A stretch of DNA of 60,962 bases from Pseudarthrobacter sulfonivorans (GTDB lineage Bacteria; Actinomycetota; Actinomycetes; Actinomycetales; Micrococcaceae), in NCBI RefSeq assembly GCF_024391045.1, contig NZ_JANFCZ010000026.1, forward strand, positions 1 through 60,962, read 5' to 3'. The notes below the pieces were generated by a model, which ran no database searches, was not told the origin of the DNA, and saw nothing but the letters and a program-made list of their open reading frames with translations. The position numbers and the translations under genes were made by a program. Within the stretch, counting starts at the first letter, position 1, and the number at the start of each line of letters is the position of its first letter. Shown here in pieces: positions 1 to 9,919 of this stretch.

Positions 1-838
1 CCAGGTCATCAATCCGTCGATCCAGCAGCCTGATACTGTCATCCAGCAGTGATGTCTGCGCTACTTCGCGCGCCTTGTAACTCAGGGTCTTGCGGAGACG
101 TCCCACGTGCTGCGAGGCGATTGACTCTGTCGTCAGGAATCGGTGTCGGGCTGCATCCTGCGGATCACTGACATCCAAATCGGGAAGGTACGTCCGTAGC
201 ATGCCCGGCCTCACACCGAACTCCATCCCAACTCGCTGGTTGAACATCGTCGTTGCAACCGGATCGAGCACGTAGGCAGATGCCTGACCAGTTGTCTGCT
301 TGAGGATATTGCCGACGAATTCCGTCCAGTCTTTCATCGGCAGTCCGGCGCTACTCCCAGCAATGAACGAGAGAGTCCTCCGGCCGTTTCGGCCGAGGAG
401 TTGAATGAGTTGATCCACCTGCTGTGCCCGAACTACCACCGGCCGATTTGTCAGCTTGACGCCGCGATCCGAACAGGCGTAATCCTCGATCAACGACCGG
501 ACCAGCCTGGGCGCCCCGGCCCACTCTGGTCCTTCAACGTCCATCCAGAACCATGGACGACCATCGGCCGGTTGCCGAATGGTGATGGTGGAGACCCATT
601 CCCCCATGGGCGATTGTTCCGTGAGGATGAGGCGATGAGTGTCAGCAAAGTCTGCGGAGTCGGGGGCAATCCACTTCACCCTTGCATGATCTGCGACTGC
701 GACGTCTTGGTTAACTTCGATCGAATCGGAGTCCAGGCCCTTCTCTCGGAGCCAATCGAATGTCTTGTTAAGGACACCTTGAACCACGTCGGCGTCTGAC
801 CCCGGGTTGATGTTGAAAAGTGTTCTGTAGCTCAGCAT
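1..838 (-). CDS. Hypothetical protein coupled to the cytosine methyltransferase (C-terminus beyond window edge)
   Basis: The minus strand is open from an ATG at 838-836 to the window edge, about 279 codons without a stop, so the gene is cut by the edge. The protein begins MLSYRTLFNINPGSDADVV and has an acidic, soluble look with no membrane segment. A stretch around residues 140-240 contains LSFIAGSSAGLPMKDW, then ASAYVLDPVAT and RTYLPDLD. The last visible part is helix-rich and charged. I do not recognise the family. Its start codon overlaps the stop of the methyltransferase gene (TGATG), so the two are probably translated together and the product is likely a partner in the same restriction or defence system. 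That role is inferred from position only. Short plus-strand frames here are shadows. Confidence 0.7.
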   Translation of the reverse strand, partial: MLSYRTLFNINPGSDADVVQGVLNKTFDWLREKGLDSDSIEVNQDVAVADHARVKWIAPDSADFADTHRLILTEQSPMGEWVSTITIRQPADGRPWFWMDVEGPEWAGAPRLVRSLIEDYACSDRGVKLTNRPVVVRAQQVDQLIQLLGRNGRRTLSFIAGSSAGLPMKDWTEFVGNILKQTTGQASAYVLDPVATTMFNQRVGMEFGVRPGMLRTYLPDLDVSDPQDAARHRFLTTESIASQHVGRLRKTLSYKAREVAQTSLLDDSIRLLDRRIDDL

Positions 839-1989
839 CAGGCGGCCTCCTCGCTCATACTCGACGGCCCAGTGGCGGCCCCTGCCAGTGCGGAGTCCCA
901 CGCTTCAGCTATGAGCTGACCTAGGAAGGAAGCGAGCTGAATCGGGACAGCGTTGCCGATCTGCCTGGCAATGGCCGTCTTCGAGCCCATCCATTTGTAG
1001 TCGTCAGGGAAGCCCTGGAGCCGTGCGGCTTCAAAGTGTGTGATCGCCCGGTGAACGTTCGGATCCGGGTGAAGGTACCGCCCCTTCTCAGGTTTGAAAA
1101 ATTCGGTTCGAATCGTTACTGATGGCTTGTTCCAGTGCAAACGACCCATCACATCGCCAGATCCACTCTTGTGTTTACGCCAGCAGTCGGCCAACAGTCC
1201 CTCCGGGATATCGAACCGATTGCCGCCAGCTGGGATCGTCCTAAAGCGCTCCAGAGACCTATCTGTGTAGTTGCGTGTCACGTGCAGCTCGGGCGTTGTG
1301 AACGGACCGGGCATCGCCGCACCGCCAACTTCAGTCTTCGTGTCCGGAAAATCCCTCACCGACGTCATCCGCGGTATGACCCGTTGGTTCGGCATTCCCG
1401 CAAATGCGTCCGCTACGCTGCGGTGCTTTCCTTTGAACGGTCCTTCGCTCGGCACTTGGATCTCAGGAAGACCTCTCCGTCGCCCGATCACGATGGTCCG
1501 CGTGCGGGCTTGATAGGCACCAAAGTCCGCGGCATTCAGCAAGAGTGGCTGAAGCTCATAATCCTGCAAGGGCCCTCCAGGTGAAGCCCATGATTCAAAT
1601 TCCGAGAACTGGGGCGAAGTCAGAAACTGCCGGACGTTTTCGACGACGAAAAATTTCGGTTGTGCCCTAATGATGGTCTCGGCATATTTCCGCCAGAGGA
1701 AGTTCCTCTCATCGAGCACGTCCTGCTTTCCAAGTGCTGAGAATCCTTGGCAAGGCGGTCCCCCGATGATCACGTCGGCCTGCGGCACGAGACCATCGTC
1801 CAGCCACTCCTCGATCCCCCCTGCATAGACTTTTGCCGCTCTGTGGTTCTGTGCAAAAGTGGCCGCAGCATACTTGTCGAGCTCGACGGCGACGACAGTT
1901 TTGTACCGTCCTGTGGACTTGAATCCCTGGGTCATTCCGCCCGCGCCGGCGAAGAGGTCGATGAGGCGTAGACGTTGTGGCATGACCAC
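838..1989 (-). CDS. dcm: DNA cytosine-5 methyltransferase (Dcm/M.HpaII-like)
   Basis: 383 residues, normal for a single-chain C5 methylase. All core motifs are visible in order: motif I DLFAGAGGMTQGF near residue 11, motif IV GPPCQGFS with the catalytic cysteine near residue 80, motif VI ENV near 117, motif VIII QARTRTIVIGRR near 160, and motifs IX-X ending ARQIGNAVP near residue 340. It should transfer methyl groups from SAM to C5 of cytosine in a specific duplex site; the target-recognition region lies between VIII and IX and its site cannot be read from sequence. ATG at 1989 is used, but MPQRLR two codons later is equally possible. It is divergent from the DUF1156-DUF499-GHKL-nuclease-Z1 run. 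I recall C5 methylases with MORC/MutL-like ATPases and Z1 helicases in predicted restriction systems, so it probably protects the host from that complex. Confidence 0.93.
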   Translation of the reverse strand: MVMPQRLRLIDLFAGAGGMTQGFKSTGRYKTVVAVELDKYAAATFAQNHRAAKVYAGGIEEWLDDGLVPQADVIIGGPPCQGFSALGKQDVLDERNFLWRKYAETIIRAQPKFFVVENVRQFLTSPQFSEFESWASPGGPLQDYELQPLLLNAADFGAYQARTRTIVIGRRRGLPEIQVPSEGPFKGKHRSVADAFAGMPNQRVIPRMTSVRDFPDTKTEVGGAAMPGPFTTPELHVTRNYTDRSLERFRTIPAGGNRFDIPEGLLADCWRKHKSGSGDVMGRLHWNKPSVTIRTEFFKPEKGRYLHPDPNVHRAITHFEAARLQGFPDDYKWMGSKTAIARQIGNAVPIQLASFLGQLIAEAWDSALAGAATGPSSMSEEAA

Positions 1990-2026
1990 TAGCTTAGCCG
2001 GCCACTACGACACTTTTGGTCAGAAC

Positions 2027-2042
2027 GGCTGGCGCGCCAGCC
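2027..2042. promoter_or_regulatory. 16-bp perfect palindrome between the divergent methylase genes
   Basis: GGCTGGCGCGCCAGCC is a perfect palindrome without spacer, 38 bp upstream of dcm and 138 bp upstream of the DUF1156 gene. It could be an operator for either gene or a target of the methylase (its core is GGCGCGCC). No regulator gene is adjacent, so function is unknown. Confidence 0.3.
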
Positions 2043-2179
2043 TTAGCCACACCTGATCCTCAGACCTTCGGTTCACCCCGCGTGCCCGATGCAGTCTAGC
2101 TAGCAAGCGGAGTATACATTTGGCTGTGGAACCCGGATGCCGCGGGTCCGGCAGCACAACATGAATGGACTAAGCACGT

Positions 2180-4981
2180 ATGCACGCGGAGAAGCGCAAA
2201 CTCATTGAGGTCTCGATGCCTCTCGAGGTCATAAACCGGGAGTCAGCACGCGAAAAGTCCATCCGCCACGGACACCCGTCCACCCTGCATCTGTGGTGGG
2301 CCCGACGCCCCCTTGCCGCCGCCCGCGCCGTGCTCTTCGCCCAGCTGGTCGATGACCCCTCATCACACCCGGACCGCTTTCCTACCGAAGAGGCACAGGC
2401 CACCGAGCGGGCACGCCTCCACAACATCATCGAGCAGCTCGTGGTGTGGGAAAACTCCAATAACAAAACTCTACTCAAAGCTGCTCACGCGGAGATCGTG
2501 AAATCGGCCGGACCGGACGGTCCGCCAGCTATCCTGGATCCCTTCGCCGGCGGTGGGTCGATCCCGCTCGAGGCTCAACGGCTCGGCCTTGAGGCCCACG
2601 CCTCCGACCTCAACCCCGTGGCCGTGCTGATTAACAAGGCACTTATTGAGATACCGCCAAAGTTCGCCGACCAGCCACCTGTCTTCCCTGGACTCTCTGA
2701 AGGGCAGACGACGGCGTGGACCGGCGCCGAGGGCCTCGCCGCCGATGTGCGCGCGTACGGCGAATGGATGCGCGACGCCGCGCAGCTGAAGATCGGCCAT
2801 CTTTATCCCCGTGCCGAGCTTGGTGCCGGACAGAGCGCTAACGTCATCGCTTGGATCTGGGCGCGAACGGTCAAGTGCCCCAATCCTGCTTGCGGCATTG
2901 CCATGCCTCTGGTCCGCTCGTGGTGGTTGGGCAAGAAAAAGGGCAAGGAAGCCTACGTCGTCCCAAAGGTCGAGGGAGGAAAGGTCACATATTCGATCGG
3001 CACCGATCGAGCCGAAGCTCCGACTGGCACAGCTGATGGAACAATGTCCGGCCGGAACGGAGCTACGTGCGTTGCGTGCGCCACTGCCGTTCCAACGAGC
3101 TACGTTAAGGAGCAGGGGCTCGCTGGTGGGTTGGGCGCGTCCCTATTAGCTGTGGTTGCCGAAGGTAGTAGGCAACGCATGTATCTGGCTCCCAACTCAA
3201 CTCACGAAGCAGCTGCGGCAGTGTCTCGGCCCGCCGACGTCCCGGACCAGGATCTGGGCTTTGATCCTCGGAATCTGTGGACGCCATCTTACGGTTTGAC
3301 TAAATTCTCCGATCTCTTCACAAATCGCCAGCTCGTTGCCCTAACGACGTTCAGTGACCTCGTGGCCGAGGCGCGCGAGCGAGTGCTCTCTGACGGGCTG
3401 GCGGCGGGCATTCCGAACGGCGCCCGCCTAGAAGCAGGCGGCATTGGAGCCGAGGCGTATGCCGACGCCGTGGCCACCTACCTCGGACTCGCCGTCAGCC
3501 GATGTGTCGACTACAACTCCAGCTTATGCAGTTGGATCAGCGCCGGTGAAACGATTCGCAGCGTTTTCGGTCGCCAAGCAATCCCGATGGTGTGGGACTT
3601 TGCCGAGGTCAATATCTTTTCGTCCTCGACAGGAAACTTCCTTGGCCAACTTGATTGGGTGCATCGGGCACTGACAAGCGCAGGCCAACCCACTCCAGGC
3701 GCTGCTATCCAAGCGGATGCCTCATCACGGAATTACAGTGGATACGTCGTCAGCACTGACCCCCCTTACTACGACAATATCGGCTACTCCGACCTCTCGG
3801 ACTACTTTTACGTATGGCAGCGCCGCACTCTTAGGTCGATACACCCGCGGTTGATGGGAACGCTTCTCGTTCCTAAGGCCGAAGAGCTGGTCGCAAATCC
3901 CTACCGTCACAAAGGAACAGCGGGCGCAGAGGCCTTCTTCGAGTCGGGCTTCGAACATGTCTTTGAAGGTATGCGTGCGGGCGCTAACCCCGACTACCCC
4001 ATCACTGTTTACTACGCCTTCCGTCAGTCGGAGGCGAGCGTAGACGGCCAGTCGTCAACTGGATGGTCGACGATTCTCGAAGGTATCGTCCGTGCCGGCT
4101 GGATCGTGACCGCAACATGGCCTGTCCGCAGCGAGCGCGGCGGTCGATTGATAGGTCTGGGCAGCAACGCCCTCGCGTCGTCGATCGTCTTAGCTTGCCG
4201 CCCACGGAGCGAATCAGCGTCATCTACTGACCGTGGCGGGTTCCTTGCCGTCCTCCGCTCGGAACTCCCTAAACAGCTGCGGCAGTTGCAGGAGGCCACA
4301 GTTGCCCCTGTGGACCTCGCCCAGTCGACGATCGGACCGGGAATGGCCGTATTCACTCGCTACTCTAAGGTCACCGAAGCTGACGGGACGGCGATGCGGG
4401 TCCGCACAGCGCTCGAGCTCATCAACCAGGTCTTGGCGGAAGTGCTCAATGAGTTGGAGGGCGACTTCGATTCAGACACGCGCTGGGCGCTCAAATGGTT
4501 CCATCAGAACGCGTTCGATGAAGGACTCTTTGGCGATGCCGAAAACCAGGCAACTGCACTGAACACGTCCGTTCCCGGAATGGAGCGTGGTGGCATACTC
4601 ACCAGCCGGGCGGGCAGGGTGCAGCTTTTTGCCCCTGCCAAACTCCCGGATGACTACGATCCCCGCCGCGACCAACGTCTCAGTGTCTGGGAGGCGGCGC
4701 TTCACACGGCTCGTGTCCTTGAAGCCAAGGGCATCGAGGATGCTGGCCGGCTAGTCGCCAGTCTAAAACAGGCACCCGGTTCGCGGATCGATTTGGATGC
4801 GGTGAAGGAACTCGCGTATCTGCTGTACTCAATAGCTGAACGAAAGAATTGGTCTGCCATCGGGCAAACCTTCAACAACCTGGCCACTGCGTGGCCAGAC
4901 ATTCTTCGCGCCTCCGACTCAGGCGCGTCCACCAACGTACAGAGCGGATTCGACTTCGAATCCCTCGATGACGAGTTCTAG
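2180..4981 (+). CDS. DUF1156 domain DNA methylase with zinc ribbon (adenine-specific type)
   Basis: 933 residues. The N-terminus (KLIEVSMPLEVINRESAREK, then STLHLWWARRPLAAARA) is the DUF1156 signature and supports the ATG at 2180, although no good ribosome site precedes it. SAM-binding motif I DPFAGGGS lies near residue 120 and the amino-methylase catalytic motif DPPYYDNI near 528. Between them is a probable zinc ribbon (CPNPAC near 233 and CVAC near 296). This fits an N6-adenine or N4-cytosine DNA methylase of the COG1743 type. The next gene, a DUF499 ATPase, overlaps or follows directly; this pair recurs in defence islands, and I recall it from DISARM-related clusters. Probably the modification arm of a phage-defence system. 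The methylated site cannot be predicted. Confidence 0.9.
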   Translation: MHAEKRKLIEVSMPLEVINRESAREKSIRHGHPSTLHLWWARRPLAAARAVLFAQLVDDPSSHPDRFPTEEAQATERARLHNIIEQLVVWENSNNKTLLKAAHAEIVKSAGPDGPPAILDPFAGGGSIPLEAQRLGLEAHASDLNPVAVLINKALIEIPPKFADQPPVFPGLSEGQTTAWTGAEGLAADVRAYGEWMRDAAQLKIGHLYPRAELGAGQSANVIAWIWARTVKCPNPACGIAMPLVRSWWLGKKKGKEAYVVPKVEGGKVTYSIGTDRAEAPTGTADGTMSGRNGATCVACATAVPTSYVKEQGLAGGLGASLLAVVAEGSRQRMYLAPNSTHEAAAAVSRPADVPDQDLGFDPRNLWTPSYGLTKFSDLFTNRQLVALTTFSDLVAEARERVLSDGLAAGIPNGARLEAGGIGAEAYADAVATYLGLAVSRCVDYNSSLCSWISAGETIRSVFGRQAIPMVWDFAEVNIFSSSTGNFLGQLDWVHRALTSAGQPTPGAAIQADASSRNYSGYVVSTDPPYYDNIGYSDLSDYFYVWQRRTLRSIHPRLMGTLLVPKAEELVANPYRHKGTAGAEAFFESGFEHVFEGMRAGANPDYPITVYYAFRQSEASVDGQSSTGWSTILEGIVRAGWIVTATWPVRSERGGRLIGLGSNALASSIVLACRPRSESASSTDRGGFLAVLRSELPKQLRQLQEATVAPVDLAQSTIGPGMAVFTRYSKVTEADGTAMRVRTALELINQVLAEVLNELEGDFDSDTRWALKWFHQNAFDEGLFGDAENQATALNTSVPGMERGGILTSRAGRVQLFAPAKLPDDYDPRRDQRLSVWEAALHTARVLEAKGIEDAGRLVASLKQAPGSRIDLDAVKELAYLLYSIAERKNWSAIGQTFNNLATAWPDILRASDSGASTNVQSGFDFESLDDEF

Positions 4982-5000
4982 AAAGGCGCCTGGGGGCAAC

Positions 5001-8000
5001 ATGGCAATGAGCAATCTCGATCGAATCGGCAAGGCACTCGATATTTTGGCGCACGGCCTGGAGCCCTTCGTCGCTGAGGCGCTCGCGTCCAGAGTGCCTC
5101 CGGGCAAGGACTGGACGATAATTCTCGCCGCCAAGGATGCACAAAACGGCGCGGCAAAACAGTACAACCGACTTGATCCCAATGATCAACTCCGAGCACT
5201 CACGGAAAAACTAATTCCCGGCTGGTTCCCCTTCGACGGAAAGCTGTCCCCTGCGGAGCGCAATTTAGCTGGAGAGGCCCGGGACATCCGCCACAACTGG
5301 GCGCACCGAACGCCAGTCAATTTCGACGACGCCTATCGTGCGCTGGACACCCTCGAACGACTCTTGCGAGTGGTGGGATCCCCTGTGGGCGCCGATCAGA
5401 TCAGGGCTTCCCGGGAGGATCTCCGCAACAGCAACTTCCAAAAAGACGTCAAAAAGGCGACAACCTCGGGTGTCCTGACGGAAACTGGCTCATCCACGCT
5501 CAAAGCCTGGCGTGACATCGTCAAACCGCACCCAGATGTCATCAGCGGAACCTTCAATGCCAGTGAATTCGCGGCTGACCTCCACATGGTGGCGCAGGGT
5601 GTCGGATCCGAGGAATACATCGATCCTGTGCAGTTCTTCCGCCGCACCTACCTGACAGAAGGACTTAAAGATCTCCTCGAAAAAGCCGTTCGCCGGGTTA
5701 GCGGAAATCTTAACGCTCCCCCCGTGATCAACCTGCAGACCAACTTCGGCGGCGGGAAGACCCACTCGATGCTCGCTCTCTGGCATATCATGTCAGGCCA
5801 CGAACTCGGCGATTACCCTCAGGAAATTCAAGAGCTCCTCAACGGCACCGACCTCCAAGCGCTCGGCACGTGCAGGCGCGCTGTCCTCGTGGGAAATCAC
5901 ATAGCCGTAACGCCGGGGAAGGACAGCGCCAAGGCAGACGGCACAGTGGTCAACACCCTGTGGGGGGAGCTGGCCTGGCAGCTTGGTGGCCGTGACGGCT
6001 ACGACATCGTCAAGGAATCCGACGTCTCCGGCACCAATCCGGGCGCAAGCCTGAGGACGCTGCTGAGCCGCTACTCACCATCGCTCATTCTTATTGACGA
6101 GTGGGTGGCGTATGCCCGGCAGCTTTACGCGCGGGATGGCTTGCCAGCTGGCACCTTCGACACGCAGTTCACCTTCGCACAGACACTCACGGAAGCGGCA
6201 AAATCTGTACCGGGCGTCATGCTGGTGGTCTCGATTCCAGCGTCCGACCACACCTCGGAAGGCGAGCAGGATTTCTCGTCCGACCTCGAAGTCGGCGGCG
6301 CCAACGGCAAAGCTGCACTCGAGCGTCTGCAGAACGTGGTCCGTCGGGTGGCAGATCAGTGGCGGCCGGCAACGTCCCGCGAGTCGTTCGAGATCGTGCG
6401 CCGGCGGCTGTTTGAAGCTCCCTCTGGTGACGCCGCCATCTCTATATCATCGACGGCCCGACAATTCGCCGAGTTCTATAAGAATCATCGCGATGAGTTC
6501 CCCATCGAAACGATGGATCGCGAATACGAGCGCCGCATCGCCGAGGCTTACCCTATTCACCCGGAGCTCTTCGAGCGCCTCTACCGCGACTGGTCCACGC
6601 TGGAGAGGTTCCAGCGAACCCGCGGCGTACTCCGGCTCATGAGCACGGTTGTTCACGAGCTATGGATGGCTGGCGACCAAAGCCCTATGATCATGCCGGG
6701 CAGCGTCCCGCTCGACACCGACGGTGTCCTCACGGAGATCACGCAGTACCTCGACGACCAGTGGAAGCCCATCATCGACGCCGACGTCGACGGCTCATCA
6801 GCTACCCCGGCCCGGATAGATGCATCAAGGCCAGCGTTCCAACAGCGACTTCTGTCTCGACGCTTGGCACGAACGATCTTCCTGGGCTCCGCCCCAACGC
6901 TCCGCAGCGCGCACAAGGGCATCGAACGTCAGCATGTTGCCCTTGGAGTCGCCATCCCCGGCGATGTGGTTGGAAACTTTGGCAGTGCGCTTCAGCTCAT
7001 GTCAGAGCAGGCCACCTATTTTTATTCCGAGTCCAGCCGCTATTGGTTCGATGTCCAGGCCTCAGTGAGTCGCAAGGCTAAGGACATTGCCGAGCGCCTG
7101 CACAAAGAAGACGTCTGGCAGGAGGTTGTGGACCGCCTCAACAAAGCCGAGGGGCGCACGACTTTCGCGTTCGCCGGAACAGTAGTGGCGCCGTCGTCGT
7201 CCGCGGACGTACCTGATGCGGAAGGCGTTCGGCTTGTCCTGCTTCACCCTAAACACCGACACCGAAGCAAAGCCGAGACGAGCGATGCGCTGGCGTTCGC
7301 TCAAGAAGTGTATGAACATCGCGGGTCTGCGAATCGGCAGCACCGTAACATGGTTGTGTTCCTCGCCCCGGACGACAACGAGTACGCCTCGCTTGATACC
7401 GCGGTCCGGGACTTCATCGCGTGGCGCGACATTAGCGGCCAAATCGATGATCTCGGCCTGACTCGCCAACAAGAAACTCAGGTCAAAGCCCGGCTCGCGG
7501 AAAGCCGAAAGGCCGTGGATCTTCGGCTGTCCGGCACGTACCTATGGGCCCTCGCGCCCGAGATCCACGAGGGCCACACGGTCCAATGGTCTAAACAGAA
7601 GATCGGCAGCGGCTCGGAATCGCTCACAGAGCGGACAGGCGCAGCTCTGGTCCGCTATGATGCGTTGCGCGTGGTCAACGCGCCGGCTGCGATCAAGCAG
7701 GCCCTGGATGGACGTTTGAGGGCACGCTGGAACGCTGGACGCATCACTGTAGGCGAGTTGTGGGGGTACTACACCCAGTACGCCTACCTGCGGCGTATCC
7801 GCGACCGCTCAGTCCTCGACACGGGTGTGCGTGCCGTGCTGGATCTGCCCACTTGGAGCACTGAGGGCTTCGCCCTGGCCGAGGGCTACAACGAAGCTTC
7901 AGGGGACTTCCTCGGGCTGGCACTTCCGATGAGTAACGACTCGTTTGGGACAATCACCGACTCGACACTGTTGGTAGATCCAAGGCTGGCTGAGAAGCAG

Positions 8001-8375
8001 CGGGAGCGAGAGGCGGCGAAGGCTCAAGCCGTCGATAAGCCGGGTGACAGCACCTCCGATGCCTTCGGCGGCAAGGAAGGCGTGACCACGGAACTGCCAT
8101 GGGAGCAGCTGCAACCTCCAAAGCGTGAGCGCGCCAAGAATGTTAGGTTCACCGGTACGTTCTACGCTCGCGCCGAGGCGCTCAGAGCGGATCTTCAGAA
8201 GGTCTACGACGAGGTGCTAAGTCATCTTGCGACCGTTCCCGACGCCGACATCGAAGTGTCCGTCGAGGTCATCGCCAACCGCGCGGCCGGATTCGATGCC
8301 GACACCGTACGTGTGGTCCGCGAGAATGCTGCGCAGCTCAAGTTCGAGTCAGCAAAGTTCGAGGACGAGTCGTGA
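5001..8375 (+). CDS. Swt1-type HEPN / DUF499 AAA+-like ATPase
   Basis: About 1124 residues from ATG 5001. The frame opens at 4968 and would overlap the DUF1156 gene by 14 bp, but residues before MAMSNLDRIGKALDILAHGL do not look conserved and GGGGGC lies just before 5001. Residues 1-120 resemble the Swt1-like HEPN domain (RDIRHNWAHR near residue 97 would be the RNase-type RX4-6H motif). A Walker A NFGGGKTHSM lies near 247 and a Walker B SLILIDEWVAYARQ near 362, followed by a long DUF499 body. Such proteins are thought to be ATP-driven partners of DUF1156 methylases. The stop overlaps the next start (GTGA), which suggests co-translation with the GHKL ATPase. ATPase activity is well supported; RNase activity of the HEPN part is an inference. 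Confidence 0.87.
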   Translation: MAMSNLDRIGKALDILAHGLEPFVAEALASRVPPGKDWTIILAAKDAQNGAAKQYNRLDPNDQLRALTEKLIPGWFPFDGKLSPAERNLAGEARDIRHNWAHRTPVNFDDAYRALDTLERLLRVVGSPVGADQIRASREDLRNSNFQKDVKKATTSGVLTETGSSTLKAWRDIVKPHPDVISGTFNASEFAADLHMVAQGVGSEEYIDPVQFFRRTYLTEGLKDLLEKAVRRVSGNLNAPPVINLQTNFGGGKTHSMLALWHIMSGHELGDYPQEIQELLNGTDLQALGTCRRAVLVGNHIAVTPGKDSAKADGTVVNTLWGELAWQLGGRDGYDIVKESDVSGTNPGASLRTLLSRYSPSLILIDEWVAYARQLYARDGLPAGTFDTQFTFAQTLTEAAKSVPGVMLVVSIPASDHTSEGEQDFSSDLEVGGANGKAALERLQNVVRRVADQWRPATSRESFEIVRRRLFEAPSGDAAISISSTARQFAEFYKNHRDEFPIETMDREYERRIAEAYPIHPELFERLYRDWSTLERFQRTRGVLRLMSTVVHELWMAGDQSPMIMPGSVPLDTDGVLTEITQYLDDQWKPIIDADVDGSSATPARIDASRPAFQQRLLSRRLARTIFLGSAPTLRSAHKGIERQHVALGVAIPGDVVGNFGSALQLMSEQATYFYSESSRYWFDVQASVSRKAKDIAERLHKEDVWQEVVDRLNKAEGRTTFAFAGTVVAPSSSADVPDAEGVRLVLLHPKHRHRSKAETSDALAFAQEVYEHRGSANRQHRNMVVFLAPDDNEYASLDTAVRDFIAWRDISGQIDDLGLTRQQETQVKARLAESRKAVDLRLSGTYLWALAPEIHEGHTVQWSKQKIGSGSESLTERTGAALVRYDALRVVNAPAAIKQALDGRLRARWNAGRITVGELWGYYTQYAYLRRIRDRSVLDTGVRAVLDLPTWSTEGFALAEGYNEASGDFLGLALPMSNDSFGTITDSTLLVDPRLAEKQREREAAKAQAVDKPGDSTSDAFGGKEGVTTELPWEQLQPPKRERAKNVRFTGTFYARAEALRADLQKVYDEVLSHLATVPDADIEVSVEVIANRAAGFDADTVRVVRENAAQLKFESAKFEDES

Positions 8376-9919
8376 CAAGTGTGGATCTCTTCGGTGGCGA
8401 AGAGGCCGTAGAGCGTGTCACGCTGCCCATCGATTCGAAAGCAATGGAGGGCCTCGGAAAGCACCACACTCTGAGCTCGGCTATCGCCGACTTGATCGAC
8501 AACAGCATTAGTGCTGAGGCGAATGCAGTTTTAGTTCGTTTCCTGCAGAGTCACGGGAGCATTGTCGGCGTGCAAATCGTCGACAACGGGAAAGGTATGA
8601 CCCCGCAGGGGCTCCGCGATGGGATGACGGTAGGCCGGCGACGAGACTACCGACCGGACGAGCTCGGTCATTTCGGCATGGGTCTCAAAGCAAGTTCGCT
8701 TAGCCAGGCCAATGTGCTCAGCGTGTGGACCAGGGCTGCGAACAACGATCCGACCGGCATGCGGATGACGAAGGACTCAATGATGAATGGTGCGCAGTGC
8801 GACATTCTCAGTAAGTCCTCCGCGCTGGCGCATCTCTACGCATCTGACTACGGCTTCGACCTTACGACCGGCACAGTAGTGCAGTGGTCAGACGTGCATG
8901 GCATGTCCGCGGCAGATAACCTCGCCGATCAAACCCGTTGGTTTGAAAATGCTCTGGTGGCTCTCAAACTCGAGCTGTCCGTCATCTTCCACCGTCTTCT
9001 GGAGACAGGTGCTGTGGACATCTACGTTGACGTTTTCGACGCCGACAAGTCCGCACCGGGCTTGAGTTCCAGGCTGGAACCAACGGACCCGTTCGACTAC
9101 AGGCAAAGCGCCCACGACGACTACCCGATGAAGCTGGTAGGGCATGTAGGCGATCAAGAGTTCACACTCGAGTGCCACATTCTGCCAGCTGGTGGGTCAT
9201 CCCCCTCCGCGCGTCTGTTGGGCAAGGACAGGGAACACCACCAGGGCATATTCGTGTACCGCCGCGACCGGCTCCAGCATCTCGGGGGATGGCCGAAGCT
9301 CCTCCCCAACGAAAAGGCGCTGCAGTTGGCGCGGGTGATTTTCGATGTGGGCACCGGCATCGACGAGCACGTCAAGATCAATCCAGAAAAGACCGGGGTG
9401 CAATTCACGCCAGCACTTACGACTGCGATCGACAGAGCGGTCAGCAGTTCGGGAGTCACCTTTCGACAGTACTTGGACACAGCCAGAGCCGCATTCAAAG
9501 AGTCCAACCGACGTACAAGAGAACATCGGCGCTTCGCACCCATGGGCCGTGGCTTTTCTGATGCCAGTCGGACGATGATTGCATCCAATGAAAAGATGCT
9601 GCGGGCTAACTCGGACCCCATCCAAATAGGCTGGAAAGCCCTCAGCATGGGTCTCTATGAGATTGATCTAGAAAATCGGACAATTTATCTGAATCAGAAT
9701 TATCGGGAAGTCATTAATGGTGGCATGAAAGGTGCGATCAATGATGCTCAGCTGGTCAAGACGCTACTATTTTTACTGCTGGAGGAAGAGTTTCTTAAAT
9801 CTCATCTCCAGAAAAATAGACAACAAGATCATTTCCGAATTTCACTAGCGCTCGAGCACGCACTGAGAGACGATGTTAGTCGATCCTCTGCCGTCCACGA
9901 TGAAAGTCATGATGAGTAA
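8372..9919 (+). CDS. GHKL ATPase, MORC/MutL-like, of a restriction-type system
   Basis: 515 residues starting at a GTG that overlaps the upstream stop. The Bergerat ATP-binding fold is clear: N box IADLIDNSI near residue 38-46, G1 box DNGKGM near 70, and GHFGMGLKASS near 99. This matches the MORC/Hsp90-like ATPases that Iyer, Abhiman and Aravind described in operons with Z1-domain helicases, restriction-fold nucleases and C5 methylases (recalled, not looked up). Its likely role is an ATP-dependent clamp or switch for the nuclease and helicase encoded next. The last ~100 residues become AT-rich in codon use (DNA 9650-9850), unlike the start of the gene. It overlaps the following gene by about 8 bp. 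Confidence 0.9.
   Translation: MTSVDLFGGEEAVERVTLPIDSKAMEGLGKHHTLSSAIADLIDNSISAEANAVLVRFLQSHGSIVGVQIVDNGKGMTPQGLRDGMTVGRRRDYRPDELGHFGMGLKASSLSQANVLSVWTRAANNDPTGMRMTKDSMMNGAQCDILSKSSALAHLYASDYGFDLTTGTVVQWSDVHGMSAADNLADQTRWFENALVALKLELSVIFHRLLETGAVDIYVDVFDADKSAPGLSSRLEPTDPFDYRQSAHDDYPMKLVGHVGDQEFTLECHILPAGGSSPSARLLGKDREHHQGIFVYRRDRLQHLGGWPKLLPNEKALQLARVIFDVGTGIDEHVKINPEKTGVQFTPALTTAIDRAVSSSGVTFRQYLDTARAAFKESNRRTREHRRFAPMGRGFSDASRTMIASNEKMLRANSDPIQIGWKALSMGLYEIDLENRTIYLNQNYREVINGGMKGAINDAQLVKTLLFLLLEEEFLKSHLQKNRQQDHFRISLALEHALRDDVSRSSAVHDESHDE

Noticed and set aside
401..799. Plus-strand frame of 132 codons in the left edge
   Set aside because: The minus strand is open over the whole region and starts in a TGATG overlap with dcm; the plus frame has shadow-like composition.
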